A DNA stretch of 21,107 bases from Clostridium sp. CAG:964 (GTDB taxonomy: Bacteria; Bacillota; Clostridia; Oscillospirales; Acutalibacteraceae): assembly GCA_000435335.1 (NCBI GenBank), contig FR891337.1:1-21107 (forward strand), given 5' to 3'. The stretch's first letter is position 1. The number at the start of each line of letters is the position of its first letter. Positions 13,271 through 21,107 of the stretch are shown one piece after another. The notes under the pieces were generated by a model that saw nothing but the letters and a program-made list of their open reading frames with translations, was not told where the DNA came from and did not search any database. A program made the position numbers and the translations under genes.

Positions 13271-15892
13271 ATGGCTGAGCTTTCGCCAATGATGAAGCAA
13301 TATTTACAGATAAAAGAACAGAATAAGGATTCTATACTTTTCTTTAGACTGGGCGACTTTTACGAAATGTTTTTTGATGACGCAAAGCTTGCCTCAAAAG
13401 AGCTTGAGCTTACCCTTACCGGCCGTGACTGCGGTCAGGCAGAGCGTGCGCCTATGTGCGGCGTGCCGTTTCACAGCAGTGAATCATACATTGCAAGACT
13501 TGTTGCAAAGGGCTACAAGGTGGCTATATGCGAGCAGGTTGAAGACCCGGCCACGGCAAAGGGACTGGTAAAAAGAGATATTATAAGGGTTATTACCCCA
13601 GGTACTGTTACAGAAAGCAGTATGCTTGACGAGGGTATAAATAACTACATCAGCTGTATATATACTATGGAAAATTCTATAGGTGTTTGCTACTGTGATA
13701 TTTCTACAGGCGAGTTTGCAGGAACATTTTTAAAAGGTGACGATGTTGTTTCACTTCTTAAAAATGAGCTTGGAAAGATTAATCCCCGTGAAATACTTAT
13801 TGGCGGCGACACTGTACGCTACAAGGAGCTTGCCCGCTTTATAAAGGACAAGCTTTCTGCCGGTGTAGAGCTTTTAACTGATGATAAGTTTGATTATGAG
13901 CATTGCAAGGCTGCAGTAGAGGAGCGCTTTGGCTCTGAAACGGCACAGGAGCTTGAAAAAGGCAGCTATGCCGTAACAATGTGCAGTGTAGGTGCGTTAG
14001 TAGACTACCTGAAGGCTACGCAGAAAAACGGACTGGAAAGACTGCGTGAATTTGTTTTTTATTCCGACAACCAATATATGGGCCTAGACTTTAACACAAG
14101 AAGAAATCTTGAGCTTATAGAAACCATGCGCAACAAGGAAAAGCGTGGCTCTTTGCTGTGGGTGCTTGACAAAACAAAAACCTCAATGGGAAAAAGACTT
14201 ATTCGTACATGGATAGAACAGCCTTTAATCAGCTGTGGTGCTATTATAAAAAGGCAAAATGCCGTAGAGGAGCTTGTTAATAACACTATGCTGAGGCTTG
14301 ACATTACAGACGCTTTGCAGGGTATTCTTGATATGGAACGCCTTATGACTCGTATAGTTTACGGTACATCAAATGCAAGAGAGCTTAGGTCTTTGTGCAG
14401 TGCTATAAGCAAAATTCCTCATTTAAAAGAAACTGCCCAGCCTGTAGAGTCTAATCTGCTAAAAGAAATTTACAGCGGTATAGATGTCCTTTTAGATGTA
14501 TTTGAAAAAATAAACAGCTCAATTGTAGATGAACCGCCGTTTTCAATTCGTGAGGGCGGAATGATTCGCCAAGGCTACAGTCAGGAGCTTGACGCAATTA
14601 TGAAGGATATGAACAATTCTTCTGATATTTTGGCGTCTATAGAAGCACAGGAAAAAGAGAAAACGGGTATTCCTAAGCTAAAGGTAGGCTATAACCGAGT
14701 GTTTGGCTATTACATAGAGGTAACAAAGGCATACCAAAATATGGTGCCGGACACATACATACGCAAGCAAACTCTGGCAAACTGCGAACGCTTTATTACA
14801 CAGGATTTAAAGGTAGTAGAGGGCAGAATACTGGGTGCAAAGGAAAAGTCTGTTGCACTTGAATACAAGCTGTATGAGGAGGTGCGTGAGTTCGTAGCCG
14901 GCAACCTTAACAGGGTACAGTCTACAGCTGAAAGCATAGCAAGGCTTGATGTTTTGTGCTCACTTGCAAATGTAGCCTCCGACAACCGCTACTGCAAGCC
15001 GGATATTAATGTTAAAGGCGTACTGGAGCTGAAAGAATCCAGACACCCTGTAGTGGAACAGCTTTTAAAGGATACGCCCTTTGTTCCAAACGACGCCCTG
15101 CTGGATAAGGGCGACAATCGCACGGCAATTATTACAGGCCCTAATATGGCAGGTAAATCTACATATATGCGTCAGGTGGCTCTTATAGTTTTAATGGCTC
15201 AAATGGGCAGCTTTGTTCCGGCGGCAAGTGCAAATGTGGGCATAGTTGATAAAATATTTACCCGTGTGGGTGCGTCCGACGATTTAGCCTCCGGTCAGTC
15301 AACCTTTATGGTAGAAATGAACGAGGTAGCAAATATTATAAAAAATGCAACATCGGACAGTTTGCTTATTCTTGACGAAATAGGCAGAGGAACCTCAACC
15401 TTTGACGGAATGAGTATAGCAAGGGCAGTGCTTGAATATGTAAGCGATAAAAGAAAGCTGGGGGCAAAAACCTTATTTGCAACACACTATCATGAGCTTA
15501 CAATTATGGAGGACTTGCTTGACGGTGTAAAAAATTACAACATTGCCGTAAAGAAAAACGGTGATAACATTACTTTTTTACGCCGTATTGTCTCGGGCGG
15601 AGCCGACAAAAGCTACGGTATTGAGGTGGCTAAGCTTGCCGGTATTCCGGACTGGGTAATTAAAAGAGCAAAGGAAATCCAAAAGGAATACGAAAACGGT
15701 ACAGGCGAAAAAATTAATATTGTAAAGAAAAAGCAATCAAAGGAAGAGCCTCTGCCGCAGCTTTCACTTTTAGGAAGCACAGCTGACAGCGAAATTATAT
15801 CTCAGCTAAAGGAAACAGACCTTAACACACTTACACCTATAGAAGCAATGAATATTCTCTATAAGCTAAAGGCAAAGGCCGAACAGCTGTAA
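13271..15892 (+). CDS. mutS: DNA mismatch repair protein MutS
   Basis: MutS finds mismatches and small loops and recruits MutL. The 873-residue length is typical for MutS1. The mismatch-reading motif GDFYEMF has F30 and E32, which stack on and contact the mispaired base. The connector, lever and clamp regions follow without gaps. The ATPase has Walker A GPNMAGKST (623-631), the Walker B region LLILDEIGRGTSTFDG and the THYHEL motif. The C-terminal tail (LTPIEAMNILYKLK) is the usual dimer/tetramer end. The start is ATG 13271, with AGAGGTG (13258-13264) as ribosome site. An in-frame GTG at 13262 is part of that site. It lies 48 bases after the YlbF/YmcA gene and 32 bases before mutL, so mutS and mutL are co-transcribed. 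Confidence 0.98.
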   Translation: MAELSPMMKQYLQIKEQNKDSILFFRLGDFYEMFFDDAKLASKELELTLTGRDCGQAERAPMCGVPFHSSESYIARLVAKGYKVAICEQVEDPATAKGLVKRDIIRVITPGTVTESSMLDEGINNYISCIYTMENSIGVCYCDISTGEFAGTFLKGDDVVSLLKNELGKINPREILIGGDTVRYKELARFIKDKLSAGVELLTDDKFDYEHCKAAVEERFGSETAQELEKGSYAVTMCSVGALVDYLKATQKNGLERLREFVFYSDNQYMGLDFNTRRNLELIETMRNKEKRGSLLWVLDKTKTSMGKRLIRTWIEQPLISCGAIIKRQNAVEELVNNTMLRLDITDALQGILDMERLMTRIVYGTSNARELRSLCSAISKIPHLKETAQPVESNLLKEIYSGIDVLLDVFEKINSSIVDEPPFSIREGGMIRQGYSQELDAIMKDMNNSSDILASIEAQEKEKTGIPKLKVGYNRVFGYYIEVTKAYQNMVPDTYIRKQTLANCERFITQDLKVVEGRILGAKEKSVALEYKLYEEVREFVAGNLNRVQSTAESIARLDVLCSLANVASDNRYCKPDINVKGVLELKESRHPVVEQLLKDTPFVPNDALLDKGDNRTAIITGPNMAGKSTYMRQVALIVLMAQMGSFVPAASANVGIVDKIFTRVGASDDLASGQSTFMVEMNEVANIIKNATSDSLLILDEIGRGTSTFDGMSIARAVLEYVSDKRKLGAKTLFATHYHELTIMEDLLDGVKNYNIAVKKNGDNITFLRRIVSGGADKSYGIEVAKLAGIPDWVIKRAKEIQKEYENGTGEKINIVKKKQSKEEPLPQLSLLGSTADSEIISQLKETDLNTLTPIEAMNILYKLKAKAEQL

Positions 15893-15924
15893 ATTAGTGT
15901 GACTATATAAAGGAGGAAATGCCT

Positions 15925-18111
15925 GTGGGCAAAATAAATGTTCTTGATAAAAGCATTGCAGAGCTTATTGCAGCAGGCGAGGTTGTAGAGCGGCCTGCCT
16001 CTGTTATTAAAGAGCTTTTGGAAAACTCAGTAGACGCCGGTGCAACGGCAATAACGGTAGAAATTAAAAACGGCGGAGTAAAGTATATAAGAATTACCGA
16101 CAACGGCTCGGGAATAATGAAAGATGATGTGCCAAAGGCGTTTCTCCGCCACGCCACCAGCAAGGTATCTGTCGCCAACGACCTTGACAATATAGCTACG
16201 CTTGGCTTTAGAGGCGAGGCTTTGGCATCTATTTGTGCTGTGGCAAAGGTGCAGCTGCTTACCAGACACTTTTCTGAGGATATAGGTACATCTTATGAAA
16301 TTAATGGAGGGCAGGAGGTTTCCTGCGGTGACGCAGGCTGTCCAAAGGGTACCACAATTATTGTTAGGGATATTTTTTATAATGTTCCGGCAAGAATGAA
16401 ATTTTTAAAACGAGATGTTGCCGAGGGTAACGCTGTTGCAAATATAATAGACAAGCTTGCTCTTTCACACAGTGAAATTGCCTTTACTTTTATTCGTGAT
16501 GGCAAGCAGGTGCTTAAAACTCCTGGCGACGGCAATTTGAAGTCTGCCATATATTCAGTGTACGGCAGAGAATTTGTAAACAAGCTTATACCCGTAGATT
16601 ATTCTTTGAACGGTGTGCAGATAAGCGGATATATTACAAAGCCCGAGTTTGCCAGACCAAACCGTAATATGCAGAATTTCTTTATAAACGGAAGATTTGT
16701 AAAATCACTTACAGCTGCAAAGGCGTTGGAGGAGGCATTTAAGGGCTCGATTATGGTGGGAAAAATACCGTCCTGCGTTATGCATATTTCAATTCCCTGC
16801 GATACTGTAGATGTAAATGTTCATCCGGCAAAAACAGAGGTAAGGTTTATAAATGAACGCCCTATTTTTGACGCAGTTTACCACGGTGTAAAAACTGCGT
16901 TGTTAAAGGGTGACACTGTTAAGGAAATCAAGCTGAATAACTCGGATATTATTCCTCATAAAAAGCCTAATGCTTTTTCGTTTCGGCAGGAGCCTTATAT
17001 ACCTAAAGAAGATATCAGTCAGCTGAATTTATCAAATGTTAAAAAATACGAAACAGCCCCTCAAAATAACAGTGATAATATAAAAACTGTAATCAGTGAA
17101 ACAAATCTCGGTAAAGAAGCAACTAAGGCTGATACAAAAAATGAAAGCAGTTCCTCCGGTGACGAACCACAGCTGTTCATCCCAAAATCAAAGCCTTTTG
17201 TACATACAGAAAGTGTAATGACCTCTTCACTTGTGCATGACAGCCAAGCCGAGAAATTTGTTAATCCGTATTTACAAACTGATATTAAGGTAAACAACAC
17301 AGAAAAAGTTAATACTGAAAATATCACAGCGGTTGAAGAAAAACCGGACAACAACCAAGCTGTTGCTTCTGTTACCGATGCTGAAAGTAATTCCTACACC
17401 GAGGGTACAGATTCAGTTAGCAGTAATGATGAAAATGAAAGCTCCGACTTTGCCGAGCAAACGGCAGTGGCTTGTTCTTCAAAGGCAACACCACAAACAG
17501 AGCCAAACCACAGTACCGCAGATGTAGATGATATTATGAGCGAAGAGCTTAAATATTTAGGCGAGGCCTTTTCTACATACATTCTTGTGCAAAAAGGTGA
17601 GGATAAAATTGTCTTTATTGACAAGCATGCCGCACACGAAAGAATAATTTACGAAAAGCTGCTAAAGGAAAAGGGCAAGGGCTATATGCAATGCCTGCTT
17701 GCGCCTGTTGTTGTAACATTGCCAAAGGATGAGTACAACGCAGTAACAGAAAATTTTGACAGGCTGAAAGAGTACAATTTTGATATTGACGATTTTGGCA
17801 ACGGCAGGGTAGCAGTCAGGGGCGTACCGCAGTATGTAGACAGCTGTGATATTGAAGGTATGATTATTGAAATAGCAAACAACCTTTTGGAAAAACGAAA
17901 GGATATTAATACAGAGCAAATGGACTGGGTGTTCCACAGTGTTTCCTGCCGTTTGGCAATAAAAGCAGGCAATATTAATTATCAGCAGGAGCTTATGGAA
18001 ATTGCAAAAATTGTGGATACAGACAAAAGCATTCGCTACTGCCCGCACGGCAGACCTGTTTGCTTTGTAATTACAAAAAGAGAGCTTGAAAAACAATTTG
18101 GCAGGGTGTGA
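15925..18111 (+). CDS. mutL: DNA mismatch repair endonuclease MutL
   Basis: MutL links mismatch recognition to strand removal. The N-terminal GHKL ATPase (about 1-330) shows IAAGEVVERPASVIKELLEN, DNGSGI and GFRGEAL. A long variable linker of about 200 residues, rich in Ser, Thr, Asn and acidic residues, follows. The C-terminal domain carries the endonuclease metal motif as DKHAAHERIIYE (D566, H568, E572, E577), with K in place of the usual Q, plus SCRLAIKAG and CPHGRPV. So this MutL should nick DNA itself, as expected where MutH is absent. GTG 15925 is preferred over ATG 15919: AGGAGG (15911-15916) is only 2 bases from the ATG but 8 from the GTG, and family members usually begin MGKI. Confidence 0.96.
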   Translation: MGKINVLDKSIAELIAAGEVVERPASVIKELLENSVDAGATAITVEIKNGGVKYIRITDNGSGIMKDDVPKAFLRHATSKVSVANDLDNIATLGFRGEALASICAVAKVQLLTRHFSEDIGTSYEINGGQEVSCGDAGCPKGTTIIVRDIFYNVPARMKFLKRDVAEGNAVANIIDKLALSHSEIAFTFIRDGKQVLKTPGDGNLKSAIYSVYGREFVNKLIPVDYSLNGVQISGYITKPEFARPNRNMQNFFINGRFVKSLTAAKALEEAFKGSIMVGKIPSCVMHISIPCDTVDVNVHPAKTEVRFINERPIFDAVYHGVKTALLKGDTVKEIKLNNSDIIPHKKPNAFSFRQEPYIPKEDISQLNLSNVKKYETAPQNNSDNIKTVISETNLGKEATKADTKNESSSSGDEPQLFIPKSKPFVHTESVMTSSLVHDSQAEKFVNPYLQTDIKVNNTEKVNTENITAVEEKPDNNQAVASVTDAESNSYTEGTDSVSSNDENESSDFAEQTAVACSSKATPQTEPNHSTADVDDIMSEELKYLGEAFSTYILVQKGEDKIVFIDKHAAHERIIYEKLLKEKGKGYMQCLLAPVVVTLPKDEYNAVTENFDRLKEYNFDIDDFGNGRVAVRGVPQYVDSCDIEGMIIEIANNLLEKRKDINTEQMDWVFHSVSCRLAIKAGNINYQQELMEIAKIVDTDKSIRYCPHGRPVCFVITKRELEKQFGRV

Positions 18112-18117
18112 TGTTAC

Positions 18118-19068
18118 TTGTGCAGTGTTAATAATAAAATACCCCTTATAGTTGTATGCGGACCTACTGCGTCGGGAAAAACGGCGCTGGGAATTCATCT
18201 CGCAAAAAGGTTTAACGGAGAGGTTGTTTCTGCTGACTCTATGCAAATTTATAAGGGTATGGATATTGCAACAGCTAAACCAACGGCAGAGGAAACCTGC
18301 GGCGTGCCGCACCACCTTATTGGCTATGTAAATCCTACAGATAAATACAGCGTGGCTGACTATGCTTGTGCTGCACGAAAGGTAATTGCAGATATTTACA
18401 GCCGTGGCAGGGTGCCTGTGCTTGTAGGCGGTACGGGGCTGTATATAAAGGCTCTGCTTGAAAACATAGAATTTTCAAAACAGCCCGAAAACGAAGAGCT
18501 GCGTGCAGAGCTGTATAAAAGGCTTGAAGCCGAGGGGGCAGAGGCACTGCTAAGAGAGCTAAGTGCTTTTGATCCGCAGTCGGCACAGCGTATAGGTACG
18601 AAAAATCACCGCAGACTTGTGCGTGCAGTTGAAATATATAGGTCTACGGGAAAAACAATGACGCAGCATTTAGCGGAATCAAGGCTGATGCCGTCCCCAT
18701 ATAACGATGTTCGTATTGCTCTTAGCTGTAAAAACAGAGAAAATCTTTACAGCAGAATAAATAAACGGGTAGATGCTATGGTGGAAAACGGCTTGCTTGA
18801 CGAGGCTAGGGCTTTTTTGCAAAGCAGTTACTCCGCAACTGCCGTAAAGGCTATTGGCTACAAGGAGCTTGAGCCGTATTTTAGGGGCAGTATTACGCTT
18901 GACGAGGCACTGGAAAATTTAAAAAGAGAAACACGCCGCTATGCTAAGCGACAGCTAACATGGTTTAGGGCAGACAGCAAAATCAATTGGCTTTTTACAG
19001 ATGTTACGGACAACGCCTCTTTAATTAAAGAGGCAGAAAACATAGTAATAAGCAGTGGTATTTTATAA
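18118..19068 (+). CDS. miaA: tRNA dimethylallyltransferase
   Basis: MiaA transfers a dimethylallyl group from DMAPP to A37 of tRNAs reading UNN codons, making the i6A37 substrate of MiaB, which begins this operon. At 316 residues it has normal length. Motifs are the P-loop GPTASGKT (15-22), SADSMQIYKGMDIATAKP, PHHLIGYV, VGGTGLYIKALL, and NHRRLVRAVEIY in the tRNA-binding swivel region. The C-terminal KRETRRYAKRQLTWFRAD is the family tRNA-contact segment. The start is TTG 18118, the only start in this frame before the P-loop. AGGGTG (18103-18108), inside the end of mutL, serves as ribosome site. The gap to mutL is 6 bases, so translation is probably coupled. Confidence 0.97.
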   Translation: MCSVNNKIPLIVVCGPTASGKTALGIHLAKRFNGEVVSADSMQIYKGMDIATAKPTAEETCGVPHHLIGYVNPTDKYSVADYACAARKVIADIYSRGRVPVLVGGTGLYIKALLENIEFSKQPENEELRAELYKRLEAEGAEALLRELSAFDPQSAQRIGTKNHRRLVRAVEIYRSTGKTMTQHLAESRLMPSPYNDVRIALSCKNRENLYSRINKRVDAMVENGLLDEARAFLQSSYSATAVKAIGYKELEPYFRGSITLDEALENLKRETRRYAKRQLTWFRADSKINWLFTDVTDNASLIKEAENIVISSGIL

Positions 19069-19090
19069 AATTACAGTAAGGTGATAAATA

Positions 19091-20401
19091 ATGAAAAAGC
19101 TGGCAAAATGGAAATTTATAATTCCTATAGTATTGGCTATAATTTTAATATATATTTTTGTGTCCTTTCTAACGGCAAGCTTTTCTATGGTGTATGTTGA
19201 ATCGGCACAATATCAGACAGTATCAAAAACACTGGAGTCAGACGCATATATACTGCGTAGAGAATCCTACATAACAAACGACAACGGCGGTGTTTTGTAT
19301 TACAACACCAAGGATTTTGAGGAGGTAGCAAAAAACGGTGTTTTGGCTACAATATATGAATCCGAAAGTGACGCTATAAATGCGACTAAGCTTTCAAATT
19401 TAGACAGTGAAATCGCAAACCTTAAAAAGCTAAATTCCATGACAAAGGTAAACGGTGTATCTATAGAGTCAATAAACAAAACTATGGATAATCAGCTTAC
19501 TGCCTTTATAGAGGATACAAGAAATAATAATTTTACAGACAGTGCAAAGTCGGCAAAGAATCTGCTGTACACACTAAACGAAAAGCAGATTACAACAGGT
19601 GTTGTAAGCAATTTTAACGAAAAGCTTTCAGATTTACAATCACAGCGTGACACCATATCGGCTTCGACAAAGGCGTCCACAGGACAAATTCTTTCACCGC
19701 TGGCCGGTATGTATGTAAGCAGAACAGACGGCTATGAGTCTGTTTATGATGTTTCAAAAATATCTAAATTGACATACAACAAGCTTAACGAGCTTAAGCA
19801 GGCAAAGCCGCAGAAGGTTCCCGGCAATACAATAGGAAAGATTGTTACCGAGCTTAACTGGTACATTTGCTGTCCTATGCCGGCAAAGGATGCAAAGGAG
19901 TTTTCCGATGTAGACGAGCTTTTGAAAATAAATATTCCTTATGCCTCGGCGGATACTCTTACAGCCTCTGTAGTCGCAGTAAACAGCGATAAGGCGTCCG
20001 GCAATGCTGTAGTAATTTTAGAGTGTAAAAATATGAACAGCACCCTTGCACAAATAAGACAGGAAAAGGTTGAAATTTCTGTAAGGGATTATTCGGGAAT
20101 TAAAATAGCGAAGTCTGCAATACATAAGGACAAGGTAACTAAGAATATTGAAAATGCAGATGGAACAACAAGTACAAAGGAGAAAACCGTAGAGGGCGTT
20201 TATATTCTTTACGGCAACGAGCTTCGCTTTACTGAAATATCAAAGCTGTATGAAACAGCAGATTACGCAATTTGTACAACCGATGATGAAGATAAAAAAC
20301 TTTTCAGCGGCAGTACAATAAAGCTTTATGATAAAATTGTAACGGAAGGAACTGATTTGTATGCAGGAAAAATTGTTAAGCAATCAACAGAGGTTGAATG
20401 A
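19091..20401 (+). CDS. HlyD-like single-pass membrane protein
   Basis: The 436-residue protein starts with positive residues and one membrane helix (about 9-31), and the rest should lie outside the membrane. It resembles HlyD/membrane-fusion-type proteins: an early beta segment (about 40-90), a helical probably coiled-coil part (about 95-200) and then ILSPLAGMYVSRTDGYESV, like the second half of a lipoyl/barrel unit. A beta-rich C-terminal part ends in KLYDKIVTEG. In Gram-positives such proteins either serve ABC exporters or are envelope proteins of unknown role, and no transporter gene is adjacent. ATG 19091 has AAGGTGAT upstream. It follows miaA by 22 bases and overlaps yggS by 41, just before the usual place of the sepF cell-division genes, so an envelope or division link is possible. 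The family assignment is by pattern only. Confidence 0.65.
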   Translation: MKKLAKWKFIIPIVLAIILIYIFVSFLTASFSMVYVESAQYQTVSKTLESDAYILRRESYITNDNGGVLYYNTKDFEEVAKNGVLATIYESESDAINATKLSNLDSEIANLKKLNSMTKVNGVSIESINKTMDNQLTAFIEDTRNNNFTDSAKSAKNLLYTLNEKQITTGVVSNFNEKLSDLQSQRDTISASTKASTGQILSPLAGMYVSRTDGYESVYDVSKISKLTYNKLNELKQAKPQKVPGNTIGKIVTELNWYICCPMPAKDAKEFSDVDELLKINIPYASADTLTASVVAVNSDKASGNAVVILECKNMNSTLAQIRQEKVEISVRDYSGIKIAKSAIHKDKVTKNIENADGTTSTKEKTVEGVYILYGNELRFTEISKLYETADYAICTTDDEDKKLFSGSTIKLYDKIVTEGTDLYAGKIVKQSTEVE

Positions 20402-21092
20402 CATTCAGCACAACTACAGAAAAATTGAAGAAAACATAGCAAGGTCTGCAGAGCTTAGCGGAAGAAAAAGAGAGGACATTATATTCCTTTCTGCTACCAA
20501 AACCGTAGAGCCGCAGTACATTAACTATGCTATTTCATTGGGGCTGAAATATATTGGAGAAAATAAAGTACAGGAGCTTTTATCAAAATACGAGCAGTAT
20601 GATTTGACAAATGCCTCCCTCCAGTTTATAGGACATTTACAGAGCAATAAGGTAAGACAGATTGTTGATAAGGTAGATATGATACAGTCTGTTGACAGCC
20701 TAAAGCTGGCACAGGAAATTTCCAAGCAAAGCAGTAAATACAATAAAACAACCGATATTCTTCTTGAGGTGAATATAGGTAAAGAAGAAAGCAAATCGGG
20801 CGTTTTCCCTGAAAGGCTTCAGGAGCTTTGCTGTCAGGTAAGCAAGCTTGACAATGTAAAAATTAAGGGATTAATGACTATTCCTCCAATTTGCAGCACA
20901 AAGGCAGAAATATCATCATATTTTTCTTCTATGTACAATCTCTTTGTTGACATTAGGGGTAAAAACATGCATAATGTTAGTATGGAGTGTTTATCTATGG
21001 GGATGTCCTCTGACTATGAAGAGGCGATAAGGTGCGGAGCAAATATGGTTAGAATAGGCTCCTCACTGTTTGGTGCAAGAGTATATAAATAA
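20361..21092 (+). CDS. YggS/YlmE family PLP-binding protein (PLP homeostasis)
   Basis: The 243-residue protein belongs to the YggS/YlmE/PLPBP family, single-domain TIM-barrel proteins that bind pyridoxal 5'-phosphate without known catalysis. They keep free PLP and amino/keto-acid pools balanced. The PLP lysine is K47 in SATKTVEP, then IGENKVQELL, FIGHLQSNKVRQIV and LLEVNIGKEESKSG follow. The phosphate-binding end is SMGMSSDYEEAIRCGANMVRIGSSLFG. ATG 20361 lies inside the end of the HlyD-like gene with GGAAGGA (20344-20350) upstream, so the two genes overlap by 41 bases and are probably translationally coupled. In Firmicutes this gene (ylmE) stands before sepF (ylmF). The last bases of the window (GGGGTG after the stop) look like the ribosome site of a next gene. 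Confidence 0.95.
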   Translation: MQEKLLSNQQRLNDIQHNYRKIEENIARSAELSGRKREDIIFLSATKTVEPQYINYAISLGLKYIGENKVQELLSKYEQYDLTNASLQFIGHLQSNKVRQIVDKVDMIQSVDSLKLAQEISKQSSKYNKTTDILLEVNIGKEESKSGVFPERLQELCCQVSKLDNVKIKGLMTIPPICSTKAEISSYFSSMYNLFVDIRGKNMHNVSMECLSMGMSSDYEEAIRCGANMVRIGSSLFGARVYK

Positions 21093-21107
21093 TGGGGTGT
21101 TAGTTTA

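Noticed and set aside
17662..18315. Long minus-strand open frame (217 codons) over the mutL-miaA joint
   Set aside because: It lies opposite two clearly coding genes, has Cys/His/Phe-rich composition typical of antisense frames, and has no ribosome site.

Overview
The window looks like chromosomal DNA of an AT-rich, endospore-forming, Gram-positive anaerobe, most likely class Clostridia (Ruminococcaceae/Oscillospiraceae-like). The basis is strong AGGAGG-type ribosome sites, several TTG and GTG starts, intrinsic terminators with long T runs, the sporulation families CotJC and YlmC/YmxH, an endonuclease-type MutL (no MutH expected), and the Firmicutes order miaB - YlbF/YmcA family - mutS - mutL - miaA. 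The species cannot be named from sequence alone.

Left part (1-4000) is accessory or rearranged. A GNAT acetyltransferase gene (104-580) is followed by a degenerate reading frame (about 600-797). That frame runs into a well-preserved 3' portion of a cotJC-like spore-coat manganese-catalase gene which has lost its N-terminal third. A terminator and other hairpins follow. Then comes a large serine recombinase on the minus strand (1522-3090), divergent from an unrecognised 59-codon gene (3200-3379) and a YlmC/YmxH family sporulation gene (3439-3720). A cotJC cut at its metal site close to a large serine recombinase recalls the skin-like elements that interrupt sporulation genes and are excised during sporulation. 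The orientation is not the textbook one and the 5' part is not in the window.

Middle part (4000-11300) holds metabolic and envelope genes. A promoter at 4003-4031 drives an unrecognised secreted/membrane-anchored protein, then pyrC and pyrF (dihydroorotase and OMP decarboxylase of UMP synthesis), closed by a terminator at 7643-7675. A CCA-adding enzyme gene (cca) stands alone with its own terminator. Next is an exported cell-wall hydrolase: signal peptide, four exact 82-residue Ig-like repeats and a C-terminal SleB/CwlJ-type domain. Its upstream region has a good promoter and two sites that fit the WalR (YycF) consensus TGTWAH-N5-TGTWAH, one of them inside the promoter, so WalRK control of this wall enzyme is predicted.

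Right part (11330-21107) is one long plus-strand operon: miaB - YlbF/YmcA family gene with a Cys-rich tail - mutS - mutL - miaA - HlyD-like single-pass membrane protein - yggS/ylmE. Gaps are 6 to 48 bases, with a 41-base overlap between the last two genes. It joins the two enzymes of the ms2i6A37 tRNA modification, the mismatch-repair pair, and the start of the ylmE-sepF type cell-division cluster that probably continues beyond the window. No tRNA, rRNA, CRISPR array or insertion sequence was seen.
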